Shown here: one piece after another, positions 10,561 to 22,350 of the stretch
Numbering within the stretch: position 1 is the stretch's first letter
How the letters are laid out: the number at the start of each line of letters is the position of its first letter
DNA from: Avena insularis
Taxonomy: Eukaryota; Streptophyta; Magnoliopsida; Poales; Poaceae
NCBI GenBank assembly: GCA_023614405.1
Contig: CM042684.1
Coordinates: forward strand, 537,648,682-537,712,681
DNA length: 64,000 bases
Direction: 5' to 3'
Made by a program: the position numbers and the translations under genes
Notes under the pieces: generated by a model
The model's input: only the letters and a program-made list of their open reading frames with translations
Databases searched by the model: none
Told to the model about the DNA's origin: nothing

Positions 10561-11602
10561 CTGATCTATGCGTAGGTGCTTTGCACGGGTAGTACACATA
10601 TGTTTATATGTGGGCGATGATGATCATGTTATTGCATCTTCTATGTACTTTGGATATTGGTGGCATAGTGGGATGAAGCGGCCCGGACCAACCTTACATG
10701 TCATCGTACATGAGACCGGTTCCACGACTGACATGCAACTTGTTTTGCATAAGTGGTCATGGGTGTCTGTCTCTCCTACTATAGTCAATATCTGATTTAC
10801 AACGAGTTGCTAATAACTTGGTTATCCTCGTTGTGGTTCATGTTCGTAGGTTAGACAGGTTCTATCTCCGAAAGCCCTAAGCCACGTAAAACTTGCAATT
10901 AATAAATTAGAGGCGTCTAGTTTAGATCGTTGCTGGGCTAGTGTTTTGATATGGTATTGTTGTAAGTAGATGTATGATAGATACTCTTACAACTCACTTA
11001 ACGTGTAAGTTCCATAGACCTTGGCTTTACACACAAAGGAATGATAGAGATCATACCACGATGCAAATGATAGAGATCAAATGCATGGACCATATCACCT
11101 CACTTCACACATTAGATTTTAGCATCTTATACTGCTAGTTTGGCACGTTTGGTAGCATTATAAGATGATCCCTCATTTAGATATCAAGATAAAATGTGTT
11201 CTTCCTTAAGTATGCACCGTTTTGTGGATCGTGTTTTGAGGCATCACGTGATGATCGGGTGTTTTCAACTCTACGCTTTCATACAACGGTGTAAGACAGT
11301 TTTACACATGCAAATACTAAGGTTCTTACTTGACGAGCCTAGCATGTATGCATGGCCTCGAACACGGACCGAAAGGTTAAGCATGAGTCATATAGTTGAT
11401 ATGATGCCCATATAGATGCTCGCCTTTGAAGCTACACCGACTCACGTGATGATCGGACTTGGTGTAGTGGATTTGGTTTATGTAATCACCAAAAGGACAC
11501 GAGGGATGTCGTTTTTGAGTGGGAGTTCATTAGTAATTTGGATTAGTCGAACTCAATCTATCATAAACTTAGTCTAAATATACTTTACAAATTCTGTTGT
11601 AG
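10561..11602 (+). other. Untranslated leader of the copia element
   Basis: About 1 kb between the primer site and the gag start, AT-rich and without a convincing reading frame. Several short frames (for example 10568-10795 and 11194-11415) show no motif and are probably chance. Long leaders are common in cereal copia elements. Packaging signals would be expected here but cannot be seen by eye. Confidence 0.6.
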
Positions 11603-12643
11603 ATGGCACCACCTGCTTTTAATTTCAATGTGTTCATGGAGAAAGAGAAACTTGCTGCGAATGGTAGCAACTTCACCAATCGGCTATGAATTTGAGGATT
11701 CTCCTCATCGCTGCACAAAAGCAATATGTGCTAGATGCGCCGCTAGGTCCCCACCAGCTCCCCGATGCCCCGACGAGGAAAAGAACGCCTACATAACTCG
11801 TCAGAGGACCACAACTTAGTTCATTGCGGCATACCGTATGGGCTAGAGCCGAACTTCAAAGCGTTTGAAAATGGCAATGCCTTTGATACCATGGGAGAAT
11901 TGAAAATGATTTTCGATACCCATGCCGCAGAGAGAGTTATAATGCTACGTAAAAGTTCTTTAGCTGCATGATGGAGGAAAACAACTCCGTTAGTGAGCAC
12001 GCATCAAAATGTCCTGCACGCCGATAAGCTTGTGTCCTTGGGAATAACGATTCCCATTGACTTAGGCATACATCGTGTTCTCCAATCTCTGCCACCTAGC
12101 TACAAGAGCTTCGTGATGAACTATAATATGCAGGGCATGAAGAAGTCTCTTCCCGAGCTTCTGTCAATGCTTAAGACTGCAGAAGTGGAGATTAGGAAAG
12201 AACATCAAATGTTGATGATCAATAGGACCACCGGTTTCAAGAAGGACAAGAAAGGCAAGCACAAGGGAAAGAAGAGTGACAAGTTTGTTGCCACGCCTGA
12301 AAAGAAACCCCGAGTTGGCCCTAAGTCTGACACCGAGTGCTACTATTGCAAGGGGACTGGCCATTGGAAGCACAACTGCCCCAAGTATTTGGCGGACAAG
12401 AAGTCCGGCAAGGCAAACAAAGGTATATGTGATATACATGTTATTGATGTGTACTTGACTAGTACTCGCAGTAGCACCTGGGTATTTGATACGGGATCGG
12501 TTGCTAATATATGTAACTTTCGGTTCGTGGGCAGGAACAAGCGACAACTAGCAAGGGATGAGGTCTCGATGCGGGTCGGCAATGGATCAAGAGTTGATGT
12601 GATCGCGTCGGAACGCTGCCTCTCCATATGCCATCGGGATTAG
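11603..12643 (+). pseudogene. gag: gag and protease part of the copia polyprotein, frameshifted
   Basis: An ATG at 11603 starts MAPPAFNFNVFMEKEK, which stops at a TGA at 11687. Gag-like sequence resumes in other frames (11700-11971, then 11993-12643). Typical copia gag features are visible: SLPPSYKSFVMNYNMQGM, a CCHC zinc knuckle CYYCKGTGHWKHNC at 12338-12379, and the aspartic protease signature WVFDTGS with the DTG codons at 12488-12496. The protein would form the virus-like particle and bind the RNA. At least three frame changes or stops separate the ATG from the protease, so no full product can be made. The start is chosen because it lies after the leader and opens a gag-like N-terminus. 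Confidence 0.9.
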
Positions 12644-13922
12644 TTATAAACCTAAATAATTGTTATTTGGTGCCTGCACTGAGCATGAACATTGTATCCG
12701 GATCGTGTTTGATGCAAAGTGGTTATTCATTTAAGTCTGAAAACAATGGTTGTTCGATTTATATGAATAATATCTTTTATGGTCATGCACCTATATTGAA
12801 TGGTTTGTTTCTGTTGGATCTCGATAGTAGTATTACGCATATTCATAATGTTGATGCTAAAAGGATTAAACTTGATAATGATATATCTACATATATGTGG
12901 CACCGCTCAGGCCATATTGGCGTTAAACGCATGAAGAAACTCCATTCGATGGACTTTTGGAATCACTTGATTTTGAATCATTTGATACATGTGAGCCATG
13001 CCTTATGGGCAAGATGACTAGAACGCCGCTTTTCGATTCAATGGAACAGGCGATCTATTGGAAATCATACATACCGATGTGTGTGGACCAATGAGTGTGT
13101 CGCCGAGGTGGATATCGTTATTTTGTTACTTTCACGGATGATTTGAGTAGATATGGGTATATCTATTTGATGAAACACAAGTCTGAAACTTTTGAAAAGT
13201 TCAAAGAATTTCAGAATAAAGTGGAAAATCATCGTAACAGAAAGATCAAATTTCTGCGGTCCGACCGTGGAGGAAAGTATCTTAGTTACGAGTTTAGCAC
13301 ACATATGAAAGACTGTGGAATAGTTTCACAACTCACGCCTGCCGGAACACCACAACGTAATGGTGTGTCAGAACATCGTAATCCTACTTTATTGGATATG
13401 GTTCGATCTATGATGTCTCTGACTGACTTGCCACTATCATTTTGGGGTTATGCACTTGAAACAGCTGCATTCACTTTAAATCGGGCACCATCTAAATCCG
13501 TTGAAACGACACCGTATGAATTATGGTTTGGAAACAAACCTAAGCTGTCATTTCTTAAGGTTTGGGGATGCGATGTTTATGTGAAGAAACTTCAACCGGA
13601 TAAACTCGAACCCAAAGCGGAAAAATGCGTCTTCATAGGATACCCTAAGGAAACGATTGGGTATACCTTCTGTCACAGATCCGAGGGCAAGGTTTTTGTT
13701 GCCAAGAATGGATCCTTTCTTGAGAAGGAGTTTCTCGCGAAAGGTGTGAGTAGTCGGAAGGTAGAACTCGAAGAGGTTATTGAACCTTCTCTTCATGAAA
13801 TGGCGAGTAGCGCAGCTCTAGAAGTTGTTTCGGAGTTGACTTCACCTAATGAAGAGAGAGCTAATGATATTGATCATGAAACTTCGAAAGAGGACACTAC
13901 CGAACCTCGCAGGTCAAGGTGA
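12628..13922 (+). pseudogene. Integrase part of the copia polyprotein, frameshifted
   Basis: The 12628-13017 frame contains the GAG-pre-integrase region with MWHRSGHIGVKRMKKLH, whose His residues belong to the zinc-binding part. The 13095-13922 frame holds the catalytic core. The DDE triad is visible as TFTDD (codon 13137-13139), LRSDRGGKY (Asp codon 13263-13265) and NGVSEH (Glu codon 13371-13373). The C-terminal GYPKETIGY-type region of copia integrases follows. Integrase inserts the cDNA into the host chromosome. The joins to the previous and next segments change frame near 12630, 13020-13090 and 13850-13920. Confidence 0.9.
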
Positions 13923-14865
13923 CACGCAGCAGCTCCGAACTTCGACCAATCCTGTTGTGAATTTCATGGTTCATGAAATGGATGACCCTGCGACGTATGA
14001 AGAAGCGATGATGAGCCCGGATTCCAACAAATGGCTAGAAGCCATGAAATCCGAGATGGAATCCATGTACGAGAACCAAGTTTGGAACTTGGTGGACTTA
14101 CCTCACGACCGAAAGGCCGTTGAGAATAAATGGATTTTCAAAAGGAAAACTGATGCTGATGGTAATGTGACCATCTATAAGGCTCGACTTGTCGCAAAGG
14201 GGTTTCGACAAATTCAAGGAGTTGACTACGATGAGACATTCTCTTCCGTAGTCATGCTTAAGTCGGTTAGGATTATGTTAGCAATTGCTGCATATTTTGA
14301 TTATGAAATATGGCAGATGGATGTCAAAACTGCGTTCCTCAATGGTAATATTGAAGAAGAGTTGTATATGATACAACCTAAGGGTTTTGTCGATCCTAAG
14401 GATGCTAATAAGGTGTGCAAACTTGAGCAATCCATCTATGGACTGAAGCAAGCATCATGAAGTTGGAATCTTCGCTTTGATGAGGTGATCAAAGAGTTTG
14501 GATTTGTCCAAACTTATGGAGAGGCTTGTATTTACAAGAAAGTGAGTGGGAGCAATGTGGCATTTCTGATATTATATGTGGATGACATATTATTGATTGG
14601 AAATGATTTAGATCTTTTAAACAGTGTTAAAAGTTATCTAAACAGCAAATTTTCGATGAAGGACCTTGGTGAAGCTTCATATATATTAGGCATTAAAATC
14701 TATAGAGATAGATCAAGACGCCTAATTGGGCTATCGCAGAGTACATACCTTGATAAGATATTAAAGAAGTTTAATATGGACGGAAGTAAGAAGGGGTTCT
14801 TACCTATGTTGCAAGGCAAGACATTGAGTAAGACTCAAATTCCGCCACGGAAGAAAGAGAGATAA
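13849..14865 (+). pseudogene. Reverse transcriptase part of the copia polyprotein, with internal stop
   Basis: The frame carries copia reverse transcriptase hallmarks in order: WLEAMKSEMESM, VWNLVDLP, KARLVAKGF, the QMDVKTAFLNG block, IYGLKQAS, and the catalytic YVDD at 14575-14586 in LILYVDDILLIGND. A TGA at 14458-14460 interrupts the frame just after GLKQAS, where copia enzymes normally have Arg. The frame then continues to 14865 without a change of phase. The catalytic residues are intact but the polypeptide is not. Confidence 0.92.
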
Positions 14866-15554
14866 TGGATAAGATCCCCTATGCCTCAGCCATAGGCTCT
14901 ATAATGTATGCCATGCTATGTACAAGACCGGATGTGGCACATGCTATTAGTTTGACTAGTAGGTACCAATCTGATCCAGGTTCGGAACACTGGATAGCGG
15001 TCAAGAATATCCTTAAGTACTTGAGAAGAACTAAGGATATGTTTCTTATATACGGAGGTGAAGAAGAGCTAGTCGCTAAGTGTTATGTCGATGCTAGATT
15101 TGACACTGATCCGGATGACTCTAAGTCTCAATCCGGATACGTATTTCTCTTGAACGGAGCAGCAGTTAGTTGGAGGAGCTCCAAACAACCTGCGGTGGCT
15201 GGATCAACAACGGAGGCGGAATATGTTGCTGCTTCAGAAGCAGCGCGGGAAGCGGTTTGGATGAAGGAGTTCATAACAGAACTGGGTGTGGTTCCCAGTG
15301 CGTTAGACCCGATGGTGATCTATTGTGACAACAATGGAGCCATAGCCAACGCAAAGGAACCAAGGTCTCACAAGAATTCCAAGCATATTAAGCACCGGTT
15401 TCACTCCATCCGCGAACATGTCAAGGATGGAGATATAAAGATTTGTAAACTGCACACGGACCTAAATGTAGCAGATCCGTTGACTAAAGTACTCCCTAGG
15501 GCAAAACATGATCAACACCAGAACTCCATGGGTGTTAGATTTATCACTATATGA
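14865..15554 (+). pseudogene. RNase H part of the copia polyprotein
   Basis: The frame has YASAIGSIMYAMLCTRPD, YVDARFDTDPDDSKSQSGY, TTEAEYVAASEAARE, YCDNNGAI and HIKHRFHSIREH. These are the typical C-terminal copia RNase H blocks carrying the acidic catalytic residues. It would degrade the RNA strand of the RNA-DNA hybrid. It is in a different phase from the reverse transcriptase segment, with the frame change near 14860. It stops at TGA 15552-15554, 23 bp before the purine tract. Confidence 0.92.
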
Positions 15555-15576
15555 ACTAGATTATTGTCTCTAGTGC

Positions 15577-15588
15577 AAGTGGAAGACT
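15577..15588 (+). promoter_or_regulatory. Polypurine tract
   Basis: CAAGTGGAAGAC lies directly before the 3' LTR start. It primes plus-strand DNA synthesis in LTR elements. Its position fixes the LTR start at TGAAG, in agreement with the GATGT target duplication. Confidence 0.8.
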
Positions 15589-17240
15589 GAAGAAAATATG
15601 CCCTGAGAGGCAATAATAAAGTTGTTATTATGTATTCCTTGTATATGATAGATGTTTATTTTGCATGCTATAATTATATTGATAGGAAACATCAATACAT
15701 GTGTGTTTAATAAACAAAAAGGGTTCCTAGTCATGCCTCTCTTATAGACTAGCTTGTTGATTAACAGGATGATCAAGGTTTCCTGATCATGGACATTGGA
15801 TGTTGTTAATAACAAGGTCACACCATTGGTGGAATGATGTGATGAACATTCATCCGAAGTATAGCATTACGATCAAGTCATTGTGTTTATATTGCTATAA
15901 CATCATACGAAGTAATCTTTATCCTTAGACCATGAGATCATGTTAATTGCTAACACCGGAAGAGTATCTTGATAACATCAAATGTCACACCATAACAGGG
16001 TGACTATAAAGATGGGTTCAGTGCTACGAAGGTGTTATGTTGAGGCTCATGGATCAAGAGTGGAATTTGTCAATCCAGATGACGGATAGATATACTCTGG
16101 GCCCTCTCGGTGATATCACATTAGGATAGCTTGCAAGCAAGTGATGTGATCACTAGAATGTTATATCACGGGAACAAGAAAAGAGTGCATGTCGGTAACG
16201 AGATCAAACTAGGTATGGAGATACCGATGATCGAATCTCGGACATGTAATATATCGAGAGACAAAGGGATTTAGTTACAAGCGTTAAAGGTTCTCACGAT
16301 CACAGGAGTCATCGTTGAATGTGTAGGAGTCGGATCTCCAGGTCCCGCTGCTGATTATTGATCGGAGAAGGGTCTCGATCATGTCTGCATTATTCGCGAA
16401 CCGTAGGGTGGCACACTTAAGAGTTACCGGACACCATTTTGGAGCACATATGTTTCAGACGAAAGAATTGCAAAGCGCAGAAATTGTTTCAATAGAAACC
16501 GGAAATTGATTCGGGTGAAATTGCAGAAGGTGGTTCTGCATGTGATATTGAAATATTGCAAGGGGCTATATGTGAATGTTTGTTAATTAAAGTAATTAAC
16601 AAAATTCTGAATAAATTTAATAAAAGAGTTTTATTAAATGAGAGAGCATTAAATTTGGAGAAACTTAATGCATTTAAAGTGGAGACTTTAAAAGGGAATG
16701 TGAAGAGGCATTTTAATGTGGAGGAGTTACCACCACATGAATGGGGGAGGTGAGGGATCATCCCCCCATGCGCCGGCCATGGAGAGAGGGGGCACCCCCC
16801 TCCTCCTATAAAAGGCCACCCATTCCCTCCTTCATCCTCACATCTCCTTGTGAAGGATCTCTCTCCCCCTCTCGAATTATTCCCCCATGGTCTCGGATTA
16901 GCGAGATACATGTTCCCGGTGGCATTTTGTCTGGAAGGAGTTGCTGCTTCCGCTGGATCGCTGGAGCGAGGAGGTGGAGGTTGTCCGGTGGCTTGAACGT
17001 GTGTGCGAGTGCGGATGCGCTGCTAAGTTGCGGCGCTCGGACTTCCTCACGATCTTGAGATCGGCAAGTGTACGACTACATCAACCACGAGTTCCTACTC
17101 GTTAACGAAGCTCGTTGTCTTCGAGGGTAAGTTCTCTATGGATGTATGTCCACCCATTTGCTTTGTACCTAGTAGATAGATCTTGGCGTGTAGTTCACAC
17201 CGTAGGATTTTTTTTTGTTTTCTATGCTGCGGACCCAACA
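15589..17240 (+). repeat. 3' LTR of the copia element
   Basis: It starts TGAAGAAAATATGCC and ends GGACCCAACA, 1652 bp. The TATA box TATAAAA is at 16807-16813. The GATGT target copy follows at 17241-17245. Confidence 0.95.
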
Positions 17241-17529
17241 GATGTATCCTAACTATTATATCTATCTAGGATATTTGAATCTTGCAGTATGGCGTTAAAT
17301 ATTTCTAGTTCTATTATTTTAGATGGTCTGTCTATGATGCACTGTTGTATGTCGCGGACATACATATTTATTTATGTCTTGATCACATACCTGTGGACTA
17401 TGCCGCTCGCACTTGATACAATGTTCTTGCAACACCACAGACCAAATTTGGGGGCAAATAACAGCCGCCAAAAATCAAATTTTGAAGGCTATTGAACTGC
17501 CGGGAGAAATGAACAGCCAGCAAAAACTT

Positions 17530-17970
17530 GGAAGGGGACGTTAACAACCGGCAAAAATATTTCAGACTTGGGGCGCATCCTGAAAAATCCCCAAATCCTC
17601 TCCCATCGTCCCACTCTCCCTCATCACGCCGCAACTTCGACACTGCGCCGCCAAGCTCTAGCTCCCTCACCGCGCCGCCAAGCTTCGCCTCTCTCACCGT
17701 GCCGCCACACCTGTCTCCTTGTCGCCACACTCCATATGCACGCCGCGCACCCATCTTTGCCGCTCGTCATCCCACAGCCGCCGTGGACTACGAAGCATCG
17801 ATGCATCAAAGTTTTGCATGCCTGCGCACCTACGGACAGCGCTCACTTTCTTCTCGTTCTATTGGCAGGAAAGTGAATCGAGCGCGCCGGCGCCGTCCCC
17901 TGTAGTCGCACGCTCTGCCGCCTCCTGGATCCCTCTTGCATCCCCCTGGATTCGCCCCTCTCTGTAGCCT
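17530..17970 (+). other. GC-rich gene-like piece inside the CACTA element
   Basis: This 440 bp stretch has much higher GC than its surroundings and is C-rich on the plus strand. It has several long frames in different phases (for example 17528-17905 and 17568-17876). Such pieces resemble captured 5' ends of grass genes, which CACTA elements are known to pick up. The encoded peptides are Ser/Pro/Arg-rich and resemble no protein I know, so neither strand nor frame can be fixed. Confidence 0.3.
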
Positions 17971-17999
17971 GGAGCCGCCTCCTCGTCTGCTTGTCGCCA

Positions 18000-18666
18000 T
18001 GACACAACAACAATGAAAGAGTATGAGTTTGGCGGAATATGATGGATATATTATTGAGCCTCATGGGAGAGTATATATAGGCGTAAAGAGGATTATCTTG
18101 GAGTACGAGTCAAGTTAGGACTGTACGTAAACAGATCTTAACTATATCTAAACTACCATAACAACCGTATACACCTAATACTCTAACACTCCCCCGTAGT
18201 CGTAGCAGTAGCGTCGTGAACAACTGGAACATCGCGGACGGTTAGACTGGAGATAAACCGAAGTAGCATCCAGTAGGATGAAATCCCCCCATAGTCCGAG
18301 CGGGAACGTCATAGACGGTGTCACGTCACGGTAGCTTGGACTGTAGAGAAAGCTGGTGAGATTCTCAGGCGAGGTGATAGCCCTTGTGCCGATATCGAGG
18401 GAGCCGAGATCGGGTAGCCGTTGCGAGGGGTCGCTACGGTCGATGTCGTAGTCGGGGATGCTGGTGTCGAGGTAGCCGCACGTGAAGCCGCATGCGCATA
18501 GTGCGCGAGGAGGATGACGGAGACGCGTCGAGACAGTCGTCGAGGGTGTTGATGCCGAAGCCGATGCAGTCCGAGCCGTCGAGGATGAGGTGCGGTCATA
18601 GTTTTGCCAGAACTAGGCACACGTCGGGGACGAACGCACACTCCGTATATACCTAATACTCTAACA
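18000..18666 (-). mobile_element. Short internally deleted copia-like element
   Basis: Read on the minus strand, an LTR-like segment starts TGTTAGAGTATTAGG at 18188 and continues to about 18000. Directly upstream of it is a purine tract CTACGGGGGAG at about 18189-18199. About 450 bp further upstream the same TGTTAGAGTATTAGG start recurs at 18666, but only about 25 bp of that LTR remain. The piece in between is GC-rich with no enzyme motif. It looks like the 3' LTR, a short internal remnant and a stump of the 5' LTR. Confidence 0.6.
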
Positions 18667-18989
18667 AACATGGTAACCGCTTCCGGCCTCCTTGCTCCAT
18701 CTTGCTGTGCTACCGCTGCATTGCTTGCTAATCTGCTGGACATCTGAATTCGTGTGGAAGGGTGAAGTGTAAAAAAGAAGATGTAATTTCGATCAAATTC
18801 GTGTGAGTACCGTTTGTAATTAATATGTTTCGACCAAGCACGACGGATGAGACGGTGTATAATATATTTATGATCATGATGTGTAATATATATATATATC
18901 GTGGTTTCATTATTGCTGTATATATGTAGTACCATTAAATTGAATACAAAACACCAAATAAATAAATGGAAAAAACACAAAACCCTGCC

Positions 18990-19278
18990 GTGGTACAAAA
19001 ATAGCCCGAAATGCAGAGACCAACAATCCCGGTTCGTGCCATGAACCTGGACCAATGATCCACCCCCCTCGTTGCGCACGCGTCCACATGGAGACCCATT
19101 GGTCTTGGTTTGTGCCACGAACCAGGACCAATGATCCACCCCTCGTTGCGCACACGCCCACGTGGAGACCCATTGGTCCCGGTTCGTGCCTGAACCGGGA
19201 CCAGCATTGGTCGCAGTTCAAAAACCGGGACCAATGACCCTTATGAACCGGGACCAAAGGGATGGTTTTGCACTAGTG
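18990..19278 (-). mobile_element. One end of a second CACTA family
   Basis: The minus strand from 19278 reads CACTAGTGCAAAACCATCCC, followed by repeated GGTCCCGGTT motifs in alternating forms down to about 19000. CACTA ends with GGTCCCGGTTC-type subterminal repeats are common in grasses. No partner end was found to the left, so the element is truncated. The repeat units of about 70-90 bp (with GAGACCCATTGGTC and CGTTGCGCAC) occur about three times. Confidence 0.65.
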
Positions 19279-20930
19279 AATGCCTTGATTTGGAGCAATT
19301 GTTCAGTCTGCTGATTTGCTGGCTATAACCGATTCAGTCCGTCCTTTTTTTTATTCATGTGCATTATGTTATGGTTATCTTTTCATTCTGTAAGTGGCTG
19401 CTCGTGAGGCATTTGATTCGGATAGTATTAATTATAGTTCTAGATTTATTTCAGTGTGTCTAATGGAGTATTCCTTTTGCTATTTGATGAAAAAAATGGT
19501 TGTTAACACAGATGAATGAGGTATCTTAGGTACCGCTGGGTGTTTCTGGGTTCAAGGTTGATGGAAATGAGCATTACCATGTTTGGACAAGCTCGAGGAA
19601 GAGCAATTGCCTGGCTGTATAAAAATGTAGGCTTATGTTTCTTTAGTTCCTTTTGCTGCAATGGTTAAGTCAAGTTTCTTACCAATATTTATCTCATATG
19701 CAGCTGGAGTAGCAGAAATCCATGGCAAAGCAAGCCTCACCTCCACAAGAAGAATGAGAGAGGTAAGGAAACTTCTATTTAGATGATGGATATAAATCTG
19801 TAGACAATTGCCTGGCTGTATAAGCATTAGACTCTATCCCTGCATGATTTGGCGAATGTCAGCATGTTTTCTCTGCATGATTATGTTAGTTTCTGAAAAA
19901 ATGCAGAAAAGGTGAAAATAGCCCCGTTTGATGTTCCGTCATCATAATACCTTGGTTTTTTTTATGTTCTATTGCTCATTATTGCAGTAGCAAATAAAAC
20001 AGCTGAGTTTTTCTTGTTGTTGCTGTTAGACTGAATTATCGTCACGATTAACAACAATAGCATGTTAGACTGAAAATAGCTTTGGACAGATTGATGCAAT
20101 ATATCACTATAGATGCCTGAAATTAAATAAACAAATTCAGGTTACAATAGATAAAGAGATGATCCTTTAAAAAAAGTTAAAGTAAACAGAGAGCGGGAGG
20201 TTGGTACATATATCTTGATTGATGAGGCCGGTACATACATATATTTGAAATGCATGCCAACCTATATCCCTAGTATACTAGTAATAAAAAAAAATACAGC
20301 AGCACTCGTTGTTCTTATCTGTATGTTCTTTTGTTGTTAGTTGTCATGCATGTGTCGCATTGACGTTATCTATTGCAACTATTGCCGTTAGTTCATGCAT
20401 GAGAATAACTACATATAGTGAGATGGAAATGAGATGTCTGTTCATTTCACAGTTAATAACATATATATATTTTTACTTTGCATGAACCTACAGGACATAG
20501 GTGAGCCTGATTACTTGATGGAAGAAATGACAAGGACACCCTGCTTCTTATTGCGAATGGACTTTCCTTTGGAACCAGTTTATCCCACATTCTCAAGATA
20601 TCACAGTTTGTAGGTTTTGTTGAACCAGGCCTAGTAATCCTTTGTCTTGCTATTGTCATAAGCTGAATATGTAATTTATCTATGTAATCAGGATATGAAC
20701 GTATACGATGCATGCTGCATCCTTTCTAAGTTTACATATGATTGAACCGTTATCTCGTGTCCAATTCCAAATTGTCTGTAACATGACTTTATTTGATTGG
20801 GTTATAAAAATTGGGGGGAGAGAACTTGTTGCGTGAAAGGCATTTTATTAGTGAAATGCTCTGAAACTTGGACAGAACTTTAAGGCAGATAAGCTGCATG
20901 GAACACTAACTAGCTTTGAGGGCAAACTAC
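19279..20930. other. Unclassified interior of the decayed CACTA region
   Basis: AT-rich, with no long frame. Short pieces near 19520-19625 and 19700-19765 are less AT-rich and end in GT-like splice signals (for example GAGAGAGGTAAGG). They could be captured exons, but the evidence is weak. TGCCTGGCTGTATAA occurs twice, near 19610 and 19809. Confidence 0.3.
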
Positions 20931-21214
20931 CTGCCGAGAACGTTCCAAACGGCCGGTAATACTCATTGCCGGCTGATACAGTTGTCTGCCAGGAAAGAAA
21001 CTGAACTGCCGGCACAAATTCAGCTAACAGGGCACACTAACAGCCGGCAAAGAAAAAACAGCCGGCAAAGAGTTTTACCGGCTGGGTTTTAGAGGGCAGG
21101 TAAAACTGCCGGGAAAAAACCTTTGCTGGCAGTTTTATTGCCGCCTTAAGTGACCTTTCCCGGCTGAAAATGTGCCCTCACATTTGGTCTGTGGTGTAGT
21201 AAAGTGGATAGGGT

Positions 21215-22350
21215 GGTTAGCCGGCACCGTGCTCCGCTCCTCCTAGACGGGGCCTACACGTGGGTGGCTCTTGGGCCTCCGCGGTAAGACATCTTATACA
21301 CTTTGGGTTCATCCTGGCTTGTTGCTTAGAGCGTAGGGTCCGAGGTATTACACTCCACCTCCCGGGTTGTCCGCGTGTGGGCGACTCCGGAGGCACCGAC
21401 CCTAACCTACAAAACTCCCTCCGGTGGTCCTCTCCGGTAGGCCACGCCTCGCCACCGAAGGAGGCGGGTGGGTCCCCTTCATGCGCCTTATCGGCCTTCC
21501 ATCGTGCGGGGAGGTCAGGGTCGGGGCGGTGGGCGGTCTGCGGGATGGCGACGCTCGTCGATGTGGGGGGCTCGCTATCTCGTGGCTGGGAGGCGAGGAG
21601 GCAGGTGGATTGGACCCGACTATAGGTGGCATGGCCATGGCGGAGGCTAGGGCACCCTAGGCGGTGGCGCTGCTATTTGGGATCTTGCGGACTCAAGCTC
21701 GATCCATTAGTTCCGGTCATCGGAAGCTGACCGATGGTGTGGGGACCGCTGCATCGACATCAACAAAGGAGGTGGTCCTAGAGTTTCTTCCACGAGAAGG
21801 CAAAGATCTGCTTGGTGCCTTCCATCGTTGTTCTGGCGTTGTCACGAAAGCAGGAACACGAGGGCTCACGATGGTGATTTGAGTCTCTATGACGATGAGG
21901 AACTGGCTGCGTGATCTGTGACTCACAACAATGACTGTTTGTGGGGACGACAACATAGGAGTTCACAGTCCTACCTTACAGGGTGAAAATCCAAGGTCTG
22001 ACCTTAATTGGTTGTGCCTGACAATGACCTTGTTGAATGCATTGTTTTGTGAGCGAGGACTTTCTCCAGGGTGAAAACCTATGATCTTTAATTGGAAGAC
22101 GATGACACTTGTGCACTGTTTCCTTCTTGAAGCCATCGCTATTGGAGTGTTTGAACTACTGGTGTTATTCTGGTGGCGTTAGTGTAGTTGCTTTAAGAAA
22201 TAGTTTGCTGTAGCTGTGTTTTTTTTTCTAATTCTTCTTCCTTTTTTGGGTTGTGTGTATCCCTAAGACCTCTAGACATGCGTTGTTACATAGGCTGGGT
22301 GTAATTGGTATCTCTGCAGTATTAATATATGCTCTATATCAAAAAGAAAG
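21215..22350 (+). mobile_element. Short retroposon with LINE-like 3' end
   Basis: The first half is GC-rich (21220-21660) and the second half loses GC. The 3' end has CTGGGTGTAATTGGTATCTC, TGCAGTATTAATATATGC and then an A-rich tail (CAAAAAGAAAG, about 22338-22350). This GGGTGTAATTGGTATCT...TAATATAT plus poly(A) ending is typical of grass LINEs and their short derivatives. No reverse transcriptase or endonuclease motif is visible, so it would be non-autonomous. A second short A-rich end resembling it lies at about 22400-22440. The 5' border is uncertain. Confidence 0.5.

Larger units (their letters stand above)
8893..17240 (+). mobile_element. Structurally complete Ty1-copia LTR retrotransposon, 8348 bp
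   Basis: Two LTRs (8893-10547 and 15589-17240) flank an internal region with a methionine-tRNA primer site, gag, protease, integrase, reverse transcriptase and RNase H in copia order, and a purine tract. The 5 bp target duplication GATGT is present at 8888-8892 and 17241-17245, so this is a complete single insertion. By eye I count about 26 substitutions and 3 small indels between the LTRs (about 1.6 percent). With the commonly used grass rate this would be well under one million years, a rough inference. The coding region is broken in several places, so the element is not autonomous now. Confidence 0.95.
17428..21200. mobile_element. Decayed CACTA-like element with nested insertions
   Basis: The left end reads ACACCACAGACCAAAT with a worn CACTA start. 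The right end reads ATTTGGTCTGTGGTGTAGT, its inverted copy with one mismatch in the CACTA. Both flanks carry many subterminal motifs of the type CAGCCGGCAAA: left at about 17465-17560, right at about 20940-21165 in both orientations. Inverted ends plus clustered subterminal repeats are the signature of CACTA (En/Spm) transposons. I see no transposase. Inside lie a GC-rich gene-like piece, a copia fragment and one end of a different CACTA family. The 3 bp target duplication is not clear. Confidence 0.65.

Noticed and set aside
12164..12547. A 127-codon minus-strand frame across the copia gag
   Set aside because: It is antisense to the gag zinc knuckle and protease region, which explains its length.
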